From positions 62,001 through 126,000 of the forward strand of contig CACMJT010000004.1 in the NCBI GenBank assembly GCA_902614065.1: 64,000 nt of DNA, read 5' to 3'. Positions within the stretch are counted from its first letter, which is position 1. Each line of letters opens with the position of its first letter. The notes under the pieces were generated by a model that made no database searches, was not told the origin of the DNA, and was given only the letters and a program-made list of their open reading frames with translations. Of this stretch, positions 28,457 to 36,375 are shown in pieces. A program made the position numbers and the translations under genes. The DNA comes from an uncultured Bacteroidota bacterium (GTDB lineage: Bacteria; Bacteroidota; Bacteroidia; Flavobacteriales; Flavobacteriaceae).

Positions 28457-29052
28457 AGTATTATCCACACCGAAATAAACAGATAAAAAACAAATTTAAT
28501 CAGTTTGACTTTTTTGCTGCCAATAAACTTTTGAATGATTTTACTGAACCTACTAGAAATATAAACAACAACTAAAAAAATTAAATTTGCAATAGTCCAA
28601 AAAATAATACCCAGAATAGCAAACTGAATTTGAATACTCATAATATCATCAAAAATATAGTTTGGAAAAAAGGCAATAAAAAAAATAGTAACCTTAGGGT
28701 TTAACAAGTTCATCATCAACCCCGTTAAAAAATCATTTTGAAATATTCTTTTTTTTGTTTCTCGATTATTTTTAGAAAAGTATAATTCAATTGCTAAAAA
28801 GAGAAAATAAGAGCAGCCAAAAAGCTTTATTAAAAAAAACACAAATGGACTCGCTTCAATCAGAGCAGAAATACCAAAAACTAAAAGAAGTGTATGAAAT
28901 AAGAGACCACTAGTTAGACCAAGAACAGTTTTTATTCCTGCCCTAATACCATCAGAACCACTTTTAATAAATACATATATAATGTCCGGACCTGGGCTTA
29001 CAGTCAAAATAATTGATGAAAATAAAAAAACTAAAAGGGTATCTATTTGCAT
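28453..29052 (-). CDS. LysE-family amino acid/metabolite exporter
   Basis: An inner-membrane exporter of the LysE/RhtB group, 199 residues with about six helices. The diagnostic N-terminal phrase is TVSPGPDIIYVFIKSG with a following GIRAGIKTVLGLTSG, and the second half has NLLNPKVTIFFIAFFPNYI. The substrate cannot be read from sequence; family members export basic amino acids, threonine or homoserine lactone. It is convergent with the heme operon and diverges from the DUF3050 gene across 55 bp. Confidence 0.88.
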   Translation of the reverse strand: MQIDTLLVFLFSSIILTVSPGPDIIYVFIKSGSDGIRAGIKTVLGLTSGLLFHTLLLVFGISALIEASPFVFFLIKLFGCSYFLFLAIELYFSKNNRETKKRIFQNDFLTGLMMNLLNPKVTIFFIAFFPNYIFDDIMSIQIQFAILGIIFWTIANLIFLVVVYISSRFSKIIQKFIGSKKVKLIKFVFYLFISVWIIL

Positions 29053-29107
29053 AATTTTTGATTCAATCTAAGAATAATTTATTTTATTTTGCATCTATTA
29101 TTTAAAT

Positions 29108-29878
29108 ATGAGTAACATTGATACACTTTTAAAAAAAATCTCTAGAACTAGAGAAGATTTACTAAATCATAAAATATACCTAAAGTTAAATTCTGAAGAG
29201 GCCATAGCAAAATTTATGGAAACACATGTCTTTGCAGTTTGGGATTTTATGTCACTTGTCAAGGCACTTCAAAAAGAATTGACATGTGTAAAAACACCAT
29301 GGACACCAACCAAAGACAAAATATCAAGGAGATTAATTAATGAAATTGTTCTTGGAGAGGAAAGTGATATTGATCAAAACAACAACCCAACCAGTCATTT
29401 TGAATTGTACTTAGATGCGATGAATAGAATTGGGGCAGAAACAAACTCCATTGGTGTTTTTATAAATAATCTTGTGGAACTAGGAGATATTGAACAAGCT
29501 ATGGAGAAGTCTTCAATCCCCTCTGCTGCTAAAGATTTTATGAAATTTACTTTTGATGTCATTAATAATAAAGAAGTACATGTAATCGCTAGCGTGTTTA
29601 CCTTTGGAAGAGAAGATTTAATACCAGATATGTTCATTAATATTGTTAAAACATTAAATGAAAAAGAGGAAAGTAAGTCTGATGACCTTCTTTACTATCT
29701 CGAAAGACACATAGAGATGGATGGTGACGAACATGGACCGATGGCTTTGAAAATGATAAGTGAACTATGTGGAAGTGATAGCGATAAATGGGATGAGGCT
29801 GCCGAATATTCAAAAATTGCTCTTGAAAAAAGAATAAAGTTGTGGGATTCAATTTTAAATGAAATATCAATGAATTAA
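29108..29878 (+). CDS. DUF3050 protein, heme-oxygenase-like fold predicted
   Basis: About 256 residues, all-helical in appearance, with no signal or membrane segment. The overall pattern (ETHVFAVWDFMSLVKALQ, TSHFELYLDAM, EVHVIASVFTFGRED and ERHIEMDGDEHGP) fits DUF3050, a family I associate with the heme-oxygenase-like superfamily. Candidate metal ligands include H40, E99, H158, E169, H201, D205 and H209; D205-x3-H209 matches one half of the non-heme diiron oxidase signature, but I do not see the full E-x6-H pair. It is monocistronic and close to the heme operon. Function is unknown; a non-heme diiron oxygenase is a reasonable guess. Confidence 0.7.
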   Translation: MSNIDTLLKKISRTREDLLNHKIYLKLNSEEAIAKFMETHVFAVWDFMSLVKALQKELTCVKTPWTPTKDKISRRLINEIVLGEESDIDQNNNPTSHFELYLDAMNRIGAETNSIGVFINNLVELGDIEQAMEKSSIPSAAKDFMKFTFDVINNKEVHVIASVFTFGREDLIPDMFINIVKTLNEKEESKSDDLLYYLERHIEMDGDEHGPMALKMISELCGSDSDKWDEAAEYSKIALEKRIKLWDSILNEISMN

Positions 29879-29926
29879 CACTAACAAATTATTATATCCT
29901 AGAATTAATTTATATTTAAAATAATT

Positions 29927-31213
29927 ATGAAAAATATTTACGCAGGCATTTGCTTATTTTTTTGTTTTGTTCTCGGTGCTCAACTATCTGGTTCTGAAAA
30001 ATTTGCCAAGCTAATAACAGCTGAAACCCTTAAGGAACACCTTTACATATATGCCTCAGATGAGTTTGAGGGAAGAGAAACAGGAAGTGAAGGCCAAAAG
30101 AAAGCAGTAAATTATTTGAGAGATTTTTATATAAAACACAAAATTAGTCCCGGTGATTTAGATAAAGATTACTTCCAACCCATGACCTTACAAATTAAAA
30201 GAGGAAATATGGGTAGCGTAGAAACTGAAAATGTTGTTGGAATTGTTAGGGGCTCCGAATTACCTGATGAATATCTTGTTATTACAGCTCATTTAGACCA
30301 TGTGGGATATGGAAGAAATGGTGGATCTAGAGGTGATATTACCGATCAAATTCACAACGGTGCAGACGATGACGGATCTGGCTCAGTTGCATTGCTTGAA
30401 ATAGCAAAAGCATTTAAAAAGGCTGAAAAGAGAGGAAAGAGCCCTAAAAGATCAGTAGTTTTTCTACATGTTACAGGTGAAGAAAAAGGACTACTAGGCT
30501 CTAAATATTATTCTGAAAATCCAATATACCCACTAGAAAATACTGTAGCCAGTTTAAATATTGATATGATCGGAAGAATTGATCCAACAAGAAAAAGTGA
30601 GAACAGGAACTATGTTTATATTATTGGATCAGATCACGACAGTCAAGACTTGCATAATTTATCTGAAAAAACAAATTCTGAGACTATGAATGTAGAATTG
30701 GACTACAGATTTAATGATAAAGATGATCCAAATAGATTTTACTACAGGAGCGATCATTATAATTTTGCTAAAAATGGTATTCCAATAATTTTTTATTTTT
30801 CAGGCACACATGAAGATTATCACATGCCAACCGATGATCCAGAAAAAATAGAATATGATTTATTGGAGAACAGAACCAGATTAATATTTCACACGGCCTG
30901 GAATATTGCAAATAGGGATGAAAGAATAGTTCTTGATCCGAAAGAAAAGGAATTTGAAATTGAAGTTGATAAATTAGATAATTACTCAGGGACTTATGGT
31001 ATCGAAAATTTTCCTCTAGAGCTGGTTGTTTATACAAAAAACAATAAACTTTATATGGACGTGATGGGTCAGGAATCATTTGAACTGAAAGCAGTTGGTG
31101 TAGATACCTTTAAACTAGAGGAAGCTGGAGTCGAATTGAAATTTAACACCAATGAAAAAAGTGTAAACTTCAAACAAGGTGTTTTTCAAAGAGTTTTAAA
31201 AAAGTTAAAATAA
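29927..31213 (+). CDS. Secreted M28-family zinc aminopeptidase
   Basis: A periplasmic or secreted dizinc peptidase of 428 residues with a signal peptide (MKNIYAGICLFFCFVLGAQ). The zinc and catalytic residues appear in order: histidine in ITAHLDHVGYG, aspartate in NGADDDGSGSVALLE, the catalytic/ligand glutamates in TGEEKGLLGSK, aspartate in SLNIDMIGR, and histidine in HEDYHMPTDD. About 80 extra C-terminal residues form a small beta domain (LDNYSGTYGIENF). Probably feeds peptide-derived amino acids to the cell. It has its own 48-bp upstream gap. Confidence 0.9.
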   Translation: MKNIYAGICLFFCFVLGAQLSGSEKFAKLITAETLKEHLYIYASDEFEGRETGSEGQKKAVNYLRDFYIKHKISPGDLDKDYFQPMTLQIKRGNMGSVETENVVGIVRGSELPDEYLVITAHLDHVGYGRNGGSRGDITDQIHNGADDDGSGSVALLEIAKAFKKAEKRGKSPKRSVVFLHVTGEEKGLLGSKYYSENPIYPLENTVASLNIDMIGRIDPTRKSENRNYVYIIGSDHDSQDLHNLSEKTNSETMNVELDYRFNDKDDPNRFYYRSDHYNFAKNGIPIIFYFSGTHEDYHMPTDDPEKIEYDLLENRTRLIFHTAWNIANRDERIVLDPKEKEFEIEVDKLDNYSGTYGIENFPLELVVYTKNNKLYMDVMGQESFELKAVGVDTFKLEEAGVELKFNTNEKSVNFKQGVFQRVLKKLK

Positions 31214-31217
31214 GTAA

Positions 31218-31400
31218 TTATTGCTCTAAAGAGTTCGGTATAATCTCAACCAACTCGTTTTCAATTATATTTATGTTAAATTCTATTGGATTGCAGCAAA
31301 CCTCACAATCTTCGATATAAGTTTGCGACAATAAAGATGGATCGACCATTTTTATTTGGTTTTCCCAACAATATGGACAAGTAAAATAAGATTCTAACAT
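31218..31400 (-). CDS. CPXCG-motif cysteine-rich zinc-ribbon protein
   Basis: A 60-residue protein with two cysteine pairs, FTCPYCWE and CEVCCNPIEFN, the pattern of the small CPXCG zinc-ribbon family found widely in proteobacteria and Bacteroidetes. Function is unknown. It is convergent with the M28 peptidase gene and lies 12 bp downstream of tRNA-His on the same strand, so they may share a transcript. Confidence 0.75.
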   Translation of the reverse strand: MLESYFTCPYCWENQIKMVDPSLLSQTYIEDCEVCCNPIEFNINIIENELVEIIPNSLEQ

Positions 31401-31412
31401 CTAAGAAATTTG

Positions 31413-31487
31413 GGTGGAAGACCGGGCTCGAACCGGCGACCTCCTGAACCACAATCAGGCGCTCTAACCAACTGAGCTACAACCACC
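31413..31487 (-). tRNA. tRNA-His (GTG)
   Basis: Read on the minus strand, the cloverleaf begins GGTGGTTGTAGCTCAG, has the anticodon stem-loop CCTGA-TTGTGGT-TCAGG with anticodon GTG, and the T-loop GGTTCGAGCC. The extra 5' G (G-1) expected for tRNA-His is encoded. The 3' CCA is not encoded. The acceptor stem has two apparent U-U mismatches (5-68 and 6-67). Confidence 0.93.
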
Positions 31488-31501
31488 ATAAATTTGGATT
31501 T

Positions 31502-31509
31502 CAAATATA
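31502..31509 (-). promoter_or_regulatory. -7 promoter element for tRNA-His
   Basis: Minus-strand TATATTTG matches TAnnTTTG and lies 14 bp before the tRNA 5' end. A TTTG lies 16 bp further upstream, a little closer than usual. Confidence 0.5.
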
Positions 31510-31533
31510 GATATATATGGAAAAACAAAAAAA

Positions 31534-32256
31534 TTATAATAAATCATTTAAAGTCTTAACACCAATAAGCTTGTTAGATATAAAACCTTCAGCGTGTTCA
31601 ACTCCAATGAGTCTACCAAAATCTGAGGACCTTGCAGTGATAGAATCTAAAAATTTTTCCGAACTAATAACTGTTTCTGGCTCTGAGCTTTTGGGGTTGT
31701 AGAATTGTGAGTCATAACTTAAAATAGCTTCCATCTTTTTATCAGCGTATTTAGAAATATCCACAACAAATGTAGGCTGTAGGTTTTTCCACTGTATATA
31801 ATGATATACATTTTTCGGTCTCCAGCGATTTTGAATATTATTATCTAGTTCTGTTCTAATTTTGACTAGACCACTTAAAAAAGAAGCGGAAACAACTAAT
31901 TTAGAGGCCTCAGCGTGATCTATATGTCTATCATCAGGAGCATTACAGATAATTATATCTGGTTGATATTTTCGAATAAGTTTGATGATTTCATACTGAC
32001 TATTTTCATCATTCTTGATAAAACCATCTTTCATACCCAAATTGAGCCTGAAATCTACACCAAGAATTTTAGATGCTTTATCAGTTTCATGTTTTCTTTT
32101 TTCAGCTGATCCCCTTGTTCCAAGCTCACCTGCTGTTAAATCGATAAGGCCAACGGTTTTTCCCTTTTCAATTTCACTTAAAATAGTACCCCCACATCCA
32201 AGCTCGATATCATCAGGGTGAGCTCCAAAGATAAGAATATCAATTTTAGGGGTCAT
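31534..32256 (-). CDS. bshB1: Bacillithiol biosynthesis deacetylase BshB1
   Basis: LmbE/PIG-L-type zinc deacetylase that removes acetyl from GlcNAc-malate in bacillithiol synthesis. About 240 residues from ATG 32256, which shares a TAATG junction with the upstream peroxidase stop; the track's earlier start lies inside that gene. Zinc motif FGAHPDDIELGCGGT near the N-terminus and the histidine motif DDRHIDHAEASKLV are intact, as are DLTAGELGTRG and the C-terminal GVEHAEGF characteristic of BshB1. Implies bacillithiol is this organism's low-molecular-weight thiol; bshA and bshC are not in the window. Confidence 0.92.
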   Translation of the reverse strand: MTPKIDILIFGAHPDDIELGCGGTILSEIEKGKTVGLIDLTAGELGTRGSAEKRKHETDKASKILGVDFRLNLGMKDGFIKNDENSQYEIIKLIRKYQPDIIICNAPDDRHIDHAEASKLVVSASFLSGLVKIRTELDNNIQNRWRPKNVYHYIQWKNLQPTFVVDISKYADKKMEAILSYDSQFYNPKSSEPETVISSEKFLDSITARSSDFGRLIGVEHAEGFISNKLIGVKTLNDLL

Positions 32257-32807
32257 TAGCTCTTGATCCAATCGATAATTGATTGATCATCTGGTTTTGT
32301 TCTTGGTGAAACAGATCTTACGACAAAACCATCTTCATCAATTAGAAATTTTTGAAAATTCCAACTGACAGAGGAATCCAACTTTCCATTTTGACTCTTT
32401 TTAGTTAAGAATTTATACAATGGATGCATTGATGAACCTTTGACAGAGATCTTACTCATCATAGGAAAAGATACACCATAATTTTCTTTACAGAATTCAG
32501 CAATTTGATCATCAGTTCCTGGTTCTTGCCACAGAAAATTATTTGAGGGAAAACCAACAACAATAAAGTTTTTGTCTTTGTATTCTTTATATAATTTTTC
32601 TAATGCTTTGTATTGTGGAGTTAAGCCACATTTTGAGGCTGTATTAACTACCATTATTTTCTTGCCCTTCATGTTGTTAAAATCAAAATTCTTTCCATAT
32701 ATATCTGTTACAGAAAAGTCATGGATTGATTTGATCATTTTAGTGTCATTTTGGGACAATATAGTATTAAAAAAAAGAATCATGGTAAGTGGTATTATTT
32801 TGTACAT
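32256..32807 (-). CDS. Glutathione-peroxidase-family peroxidase with signal peptide
   Basis: A thiol peroxidase of 183 residues. An N-terminal signal (MYKIIPLTMILFFNTILSQ) exports it. The catalytic cysteine is in VNTASKCGLTPQY, the glutamine/asparagine motif in FPSNNFLWQEPG, and the conserved tryptophan-asparagine in SVSWNFQKFLID. It is a cysteine, not selenocysteine, enzyme; most bacterial members are thioredoxin-dependent. Translationally coupled to bshB1 by a TAATG overlap, which makes a link to thiol redox balance attractive, though the exported location separates it from cytoplasmic bacillithiol. Confidence 0.88.
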   Translation of the reverse strand: MYKIIPLTMILFFNTILSQNDTKMIKSIHDFSVTDIYGKNFDFNNMKGKKIMVVNTASKCGLTPQYKALEKLYKEYKDKNFIVVGFPSNNFLWQEPGTDDQIAEFCKENYGVSFPMMSKISVKGSSMHPLYKFLTKKSQNGKLDSSVSWNFQKFLIDEDGFVVRSVSPRTKPDDQSIIDWIKS

Positions 32808-32816
32808 ATCTTATAA

Positions 32817-33092
32817 TTAAATGATTTCAGCAGTTAAGTTTGCTTCTATCATCTTCTTCACTCTAGGCTTTAAGTCAAAAAGTGTACCAGACTTGACTGA
32901 ACACTTACCTTTGTAATGAACAATTAACGCACATTGTTCAGCTTGTGTTGCTGAGTGATCGCAAACTTTAATCAAAATATCTATAACATGATCAAAAGTA
33001 TTGATGTCATCATTATAAAGTATAATTTCATGATAATCACTCTTGGATAAACTTTGCCCTTGGTCTTTTTTTGTTTTTTCTTTAACACTCAT
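32817..33092 (-). CDS. clpS: ATP-dependent Clp protease adaptor ClpS
   Basis: N-end-rule adaptor that brings substrates to ClpAP/ClpCP. About 91 residues from ATG 33092, since the track start two codons earlier is a TTG. The core YHEIILYNDDINTFDHVIDIL contains the asparagine-aspartate pair that binds the N-degron, followed by CDHSATQAEQCALIVHYKGKC and the C-terminal helix. The N-terminal tail (KEKTKKDQGQS) is disordered, as is usual. It lies 40 bp downstream of tpiA. Confidence 0.93.
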   Translation of the reverse strand: MSVKEKTKKDQGQSLSKSDYHEIILYNDDINTFDHVIDILIKVCDHSATQAEQCALIVHYKGKCSVKSGTLFDLKPRVKKMIEANLTAEII

Positions 33093-33131
33093 TACCAACT
33101 AGTTATGAGCTAATTTACAATTTTAAAACAA

Positions 33132-33878
33132 CTATATAGAACTTATGATATCAAGGAATGCTTGCGAGTTTAATGAGGCACCTCCAACTAATCCACCATC
33201 AACATCAGGGCAACTGAAAATATCCTTAGAGTTATTAGGTTTAAGACTACCACCGTACACAATGGGTATACTTTCAGATATTTTTCCATATCGCAAATTT
33301 AAAAGAGCTCTAATGTGTTGATGTATTTCCTGTACTTGTTCTGAGCTAGCATTTTTTCCAGTACCAATAGCCCAAACTGGCTCATAAGCGATTACTAAAT
33401 TGTCTAGTTTGAAATCTGTTAAATCAAACAAAGTACTATTTAACTGATTTTCAATGACTTCATTTTGTTTGCCTTTTTCTCTCATTTCGAGAGTTTCTCC
33501 AATACAAAAAAATACTTCTAGATCATTTTTCGAACAATTATCCAATTTCATCCTCAAAACTTCATCATTTTCACCGTAAATTTTTCTTCTCTCAGAATGA
33601 CCAATAATAACACCATCTACTCCAACACTTTTTAACATATCAAGTGAAACTTCACCAGTGTAGGCTCCTTCATCTTTTTCTGATACGTTTTGTGCAATAA
33701 CTTTAATTGGTGTTGATTCACAGATATTTGAAATTTCATTTAAAAAAGGAAATGCTGGTGAGATATATACCTCACATCCAAATAACTTATTTGATTGCAA
33801 AATTTCTTGAACCAATCCAATTGAGGCATTCTTGTCTTTATTCATTTTCCAATTGCCGGCAACGATTTTTCTTCTCAT
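33132..33878 (-). CDS. tpiA: Triosephosphate isomerase
   Basis: Interconverts dihydroxyacetone phosphate and glyceraldehyde 3-phosphate. The 248 residues contain all catalytic elements: GNWKMNK (lysine), IIGHSERR (histidine), VIAYEPVWAIGTG (glutamate) and the phosphate loop YGGSLKPNN with VDGGLVGGASL. It begins 1 bp after the stop of the permease gene, in the order DUF1599, permease, tpiA, clpS. Confidence 0.97.
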   Translation of the reverse strand: MRRKIVAGNWKMNKDKNASIGLVQEILQSNKLFGCEVYISPAFPFLNEISNICESTPIKVIAQNVSEKDEGAYTGEVSLDMLKSVGVDGVIIGHSERRKIYGENDEVLRMKLDNCSKNDLEVFFCIGETLEMREKGKQNEVIENQLNSTLFDLTDFKLDNLVIAYEPVWAIGTGKNASSEQVQEIHQHIRALLNLRYGKISESIPIVYGGSLKPNNSKDIFSCPDVDGGLVGGASLNSQAFLDIISSI

Positions 33879-33879
33879 G

Positions 33880-34932
33880 TTAATTAATTCTTGGATCTAG
33901 ATATTTGTAAATTTCATCTACAAATATATTAATCAAAATGAAAGAAAGACTTATAACTGTTACTGCTCCTATAATAACCGGGACGTCAAGATTATTTAAT
34001 GAATTAACAATTTCTCTGCCCAAACCATTCCACCCAAAAATATACTCGACAAATACTGAACCAGCCAATAAACTAGCAAACCAACCTGAAAGAGCAGTTA
34101 CAACAGGATTGAGAGAGTTTTTTAAACAATGATTTACAATGACTTTATATTTGGACAATCCTTTTGAGTAAGCTGTCAAAATATAATTCTGATTTAATGT
34201 TTGTATCATTGAGTTTCTCATTAGCATACTAATTATTGAAATTGGTCTTATTCCTAACACAATTGATGGAAGTATTAAATTTCTAAGTTTTAGTTCATAA
34301 TATTCACCTGAATCATTTAATTCATACAAGCTTCCAGTCATATTTAATTTAGTAATATCACTTAAAACATATCCAAAAATCCAAGCAAAAAATATTGCAC
34401 TTAAAAAAGACGGAACACTAATTCCAATTGTGCTTACAAATTGTATAAAATTGTCGGATATTGTGTCCCTGAACAAAGCACAATAAATACCTAAAATTAA
34501 TCCAAAAATTGTTGCAAATAATATTGAAGTAATTGCAAGGATTGCTGTGTTAGGAAATGTGTTGGCAATGATATTTGAAACCTTCTCCCCTCTTCTTTGA
34601 TAGGACTCCCCGAAATATGGAAATTTTATAACAAATACATAACCACCAACTTCAAAAATATTTATGTAGGAGTATTTATTTGAATCTAGGTAATTAAAAT
34701 CAGAATTGTTATTGGAATGTATTGAAATAGGAGATATATCATTCAAATAAAAAAAATATTGATGTATAACAGGCTTGTCAAAACCATATCTTGCATTAAT
34801 TGCCTCTAATTGTTCATCATCTTCATTTTGTCCCATCATCATTCTACCTGGATCTCCAGGCAAAACTTGAAATAGAAAAAAAATTAAGGTGATTACACCA
34901 AAAAGAGTAAATAAAATGTTTAAAATTTTCAT
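33880..34932 (-). CDS. DppB-type ABC transporter permease, without visible partner genes
   Basis: An inner-membrane permease of the peptide/nickel family, 350 residues with about six helices. Family marks are LFQVLPGDPGRMMMGQNEDDE near the N-terminus and the ATPase-contacting loop HCLKNSLNPVVTALSGWFASLLAGSVFVEYIFGWNGLG. A longer than usual periplasmic stretch (about 60-120) separates the first two helices. No DppC, ATPase or binding-protein genes are adjacent, so its partners must be elsewhere. Joined to the DUF1599 gene by an ATGA overlap. Confidence 0.88.
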   Translation of the reverse strand: MKILNILFTLFGVITLIFFLFQVLPGDPGRMMMGQNEDDEQLEAINARYGFDKPVIHQYFFYLNDISPISIHSNNNSDFNYLDSNKYSYINIFEVGGYVFVIKFPYFGESYQRRGEKVSNIIANTFPNTAILAITSILFATIFGLILGIYCALFRDTISDNFIQFVSTIGISVPSFLSAIFFAWIFGYVLSDITKLNMTGSLYELNDSGEYYELKLRNLILPSIVLGIRPISIISMLMRNSMIQTLNQNYILTAYSKGLSKYKVIVNHCLKNSLNPVVTALSGWFASLLAGSVFVEYIFGWNGLGREIVNSLNNLDVPVIIGAVTVISLSFILINIFVDEIYKYLDPRIN

Positions 34933-35471
34933 TTAAAATACTCAAGATGAATTAAAGCAAAAACAGAGTAGTTGATTATGTCATGATAATTTGCATCAAT
35001 GCCTTCACTAATTAATGTTTTTCCTTCATTATCCTCAATTTGTTTGATTCTAAAAATTTTTTGTAAAATTAGATCAGTCAAAGAGCTTACTCTCATCTCT
35101 TTCCAAGCTTCTCCATAATCATGATTTTTTTTTGATAGTAGGTCTTTAACTAAAACCTTTTGTTTATCATACTCATTAAGTGCAGTTTCAAGATCAAAAT
35201 CAGGTTCATCAGAAATCCCTCTTTCTATTTGAATAAGACACATGATTGAATAATTAATTAAACCTACAAACTCAACTTCTTGCCCCTCTTCAATTTTAGA
35301 TGTTTTATTGATCTGTATACCTCTTATTCTCTGGGCTTTTATATAAATTTGGTCAGTTAATGATGATAATCTTAAAATTCTCCAGGCAGCACCATAATCA
35401 TGCATCTTAGAAATAAAAATATTTTTACATTTTTCGATTATGTGATCAAAGTGATTTAGTGTATTTGACAA
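34929..35471 (-). CDS. Tandem DUF1599 (Nmad1) protein
   Basis: A 180-residue helical protein made of two clear copies of one domain. Copy one has KMHDYGAAWRILRLSSLTDQI; copy two has KNHDYGEAWKEMRVSSLTDLI. Each then continues KAQRIRGI / KIFRIKQI and ends in an INYS phrase. This is DUF1599, also called nucleotide modification associated domain 1, a family linked by genomic context to modified nucleotides in phages. Start is TTG 35471. It diverges from folP across 54 bp. The biochemical role is unknown; a nucleotide or folate link is only suggested by location. Confidence 0.82.
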   Translation of the reverse strand: MSNTLNHFDHIIEKCKNIFISKMHDYGAAWRILRLSSLTDQIYIKAQRIRGIQINKTSKIEEGQEVEFVGLINYSIMCLIQIERGISDEPDFDLETALNEYDKQKVLVKDLLSKKNHDYGEAWKEMRVSSLTDLILQKIFRIKQIEDNEGKTLISEGIDANYHDIINYSVFALIHLEYFK

Positions 35472-35525
35472 CGAAGCTTATTTTTACGTAAATTTCGAAA
35501 AAATAATCTAATTATACATTCTGAT

Positions 35526-36353
35526 TTGGAGATTAATATTAAAGGGAACCTGCTTGATTTGACTAAACCTAGAATAATGGGGATTTTAAATTTAACCCCT
35601 GATTCATTTTATGATGGTGGACTATACAACTCAGAAATAAAAATCGATAATCGAGTTGCTAAAATGATTGATGAAGGTGTGGATATCGTAGATGTCGGAG
35701 GCTACAGTTCAAGACCTGGTGCGAAAGATATAAGTATTGATGAAGAAATTAAAAGAGTTGTCCCAACTATTAAATTTTTAAAAAAAAAATACCCCGACTT
35801 AGTATTATCAATTGATACTTTCAGATCAGAGGTTGCTAAAAGCTGTCTTGATTTAGGTGTAGATATTGTTAATGATATAAGTGCAGGATGTATTGATGAA
35901 AAGATTTTTGATGTTGTTTCTGAATACAATTGTCCATACGTCATGATGCATATGAGGGGAAATCCTCAAAATATGCAAAATAAGCCAGAATATAAAAGTT
36001 TAATTAAAGAGCTCTTAAGTTTTTTTGCTAAAAGAATTTATTTAGCTCGTGAAAAAGGAATAATTGATATAATTATTGATCCAGGAATTGGATTTGGAAA
36101 AACTTTGGATCATAACTATACTATTATGAGAAAAATTGAAAACTTTAAACACTTAGATCTGCCCATTTTGGTTGGAATTTCAAGAAAATCTTTAATAACT
36201 AAATACCTAAATATTGATAAAAAGGATTCATTAAATGCAACCACTGCATTAAACATGTATCTTCTTGATAAAAAAATAAACATCTTAAGAGTTCATGACG
36301 TTAAAGAGGCAAAAGAGTGTATAATGCTTCACGAAAAAATAAAATCTTCATGA
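35526..36353 (+). CDS. folP: Dihydropteroate synthase
   Basis: Joins p-aminobenzoate to the pterin pyrophosphate in folate synthesis; target of sulfonamides. The 275 residues include IMGILNLTPDSFYDGG, DVGGYSSRPGA, VLSIDTFRSEVA, DIVNDISAG, YVMMHMRGNPQNMQ and IIDPGIGFGKTLDHN, with the terminal LRVHDVKEAKECI. The start is TTG 35526. Followed after 22 bp by cdaA, an arrangement common in Bacteroidetes and Firmicutes relatives. Confidence 0.95.
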   Translation: MEINIKGNLLDLTKPRIMGILNLTPDSFYDGGLYNSEIKIDNRVAKMIDEGVDIVDVGGYSSRPGAKDISIDEEIKRVVPTIKFLKKKYPDLVLSIDTFRSEVAKSCLDLGVDIVNDISAGCIDEKIFDVVSEYNCPYVMMHMRGNPQNMQNKPEYKSLIKELLSFFAKRIYLAREKGIIDIIIDPGIGFGKTLDHNYTIMRKIENFKHLDLPILVGISRKSLITKYLNIDKKDSLNATTALNMYLLDKKINILRVHDVKEAKECIMLHEKIKSS

Positions 36354-36375
36354 TTTTGGTTAATTTTACAATAAG

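Noticed and set aside
29053-29107. Promoter TTTATTTTG before the DUF3050 gene
   Set aside because: The box is one base short of TAnnTTTG spacing, so it is too uncertain to list.
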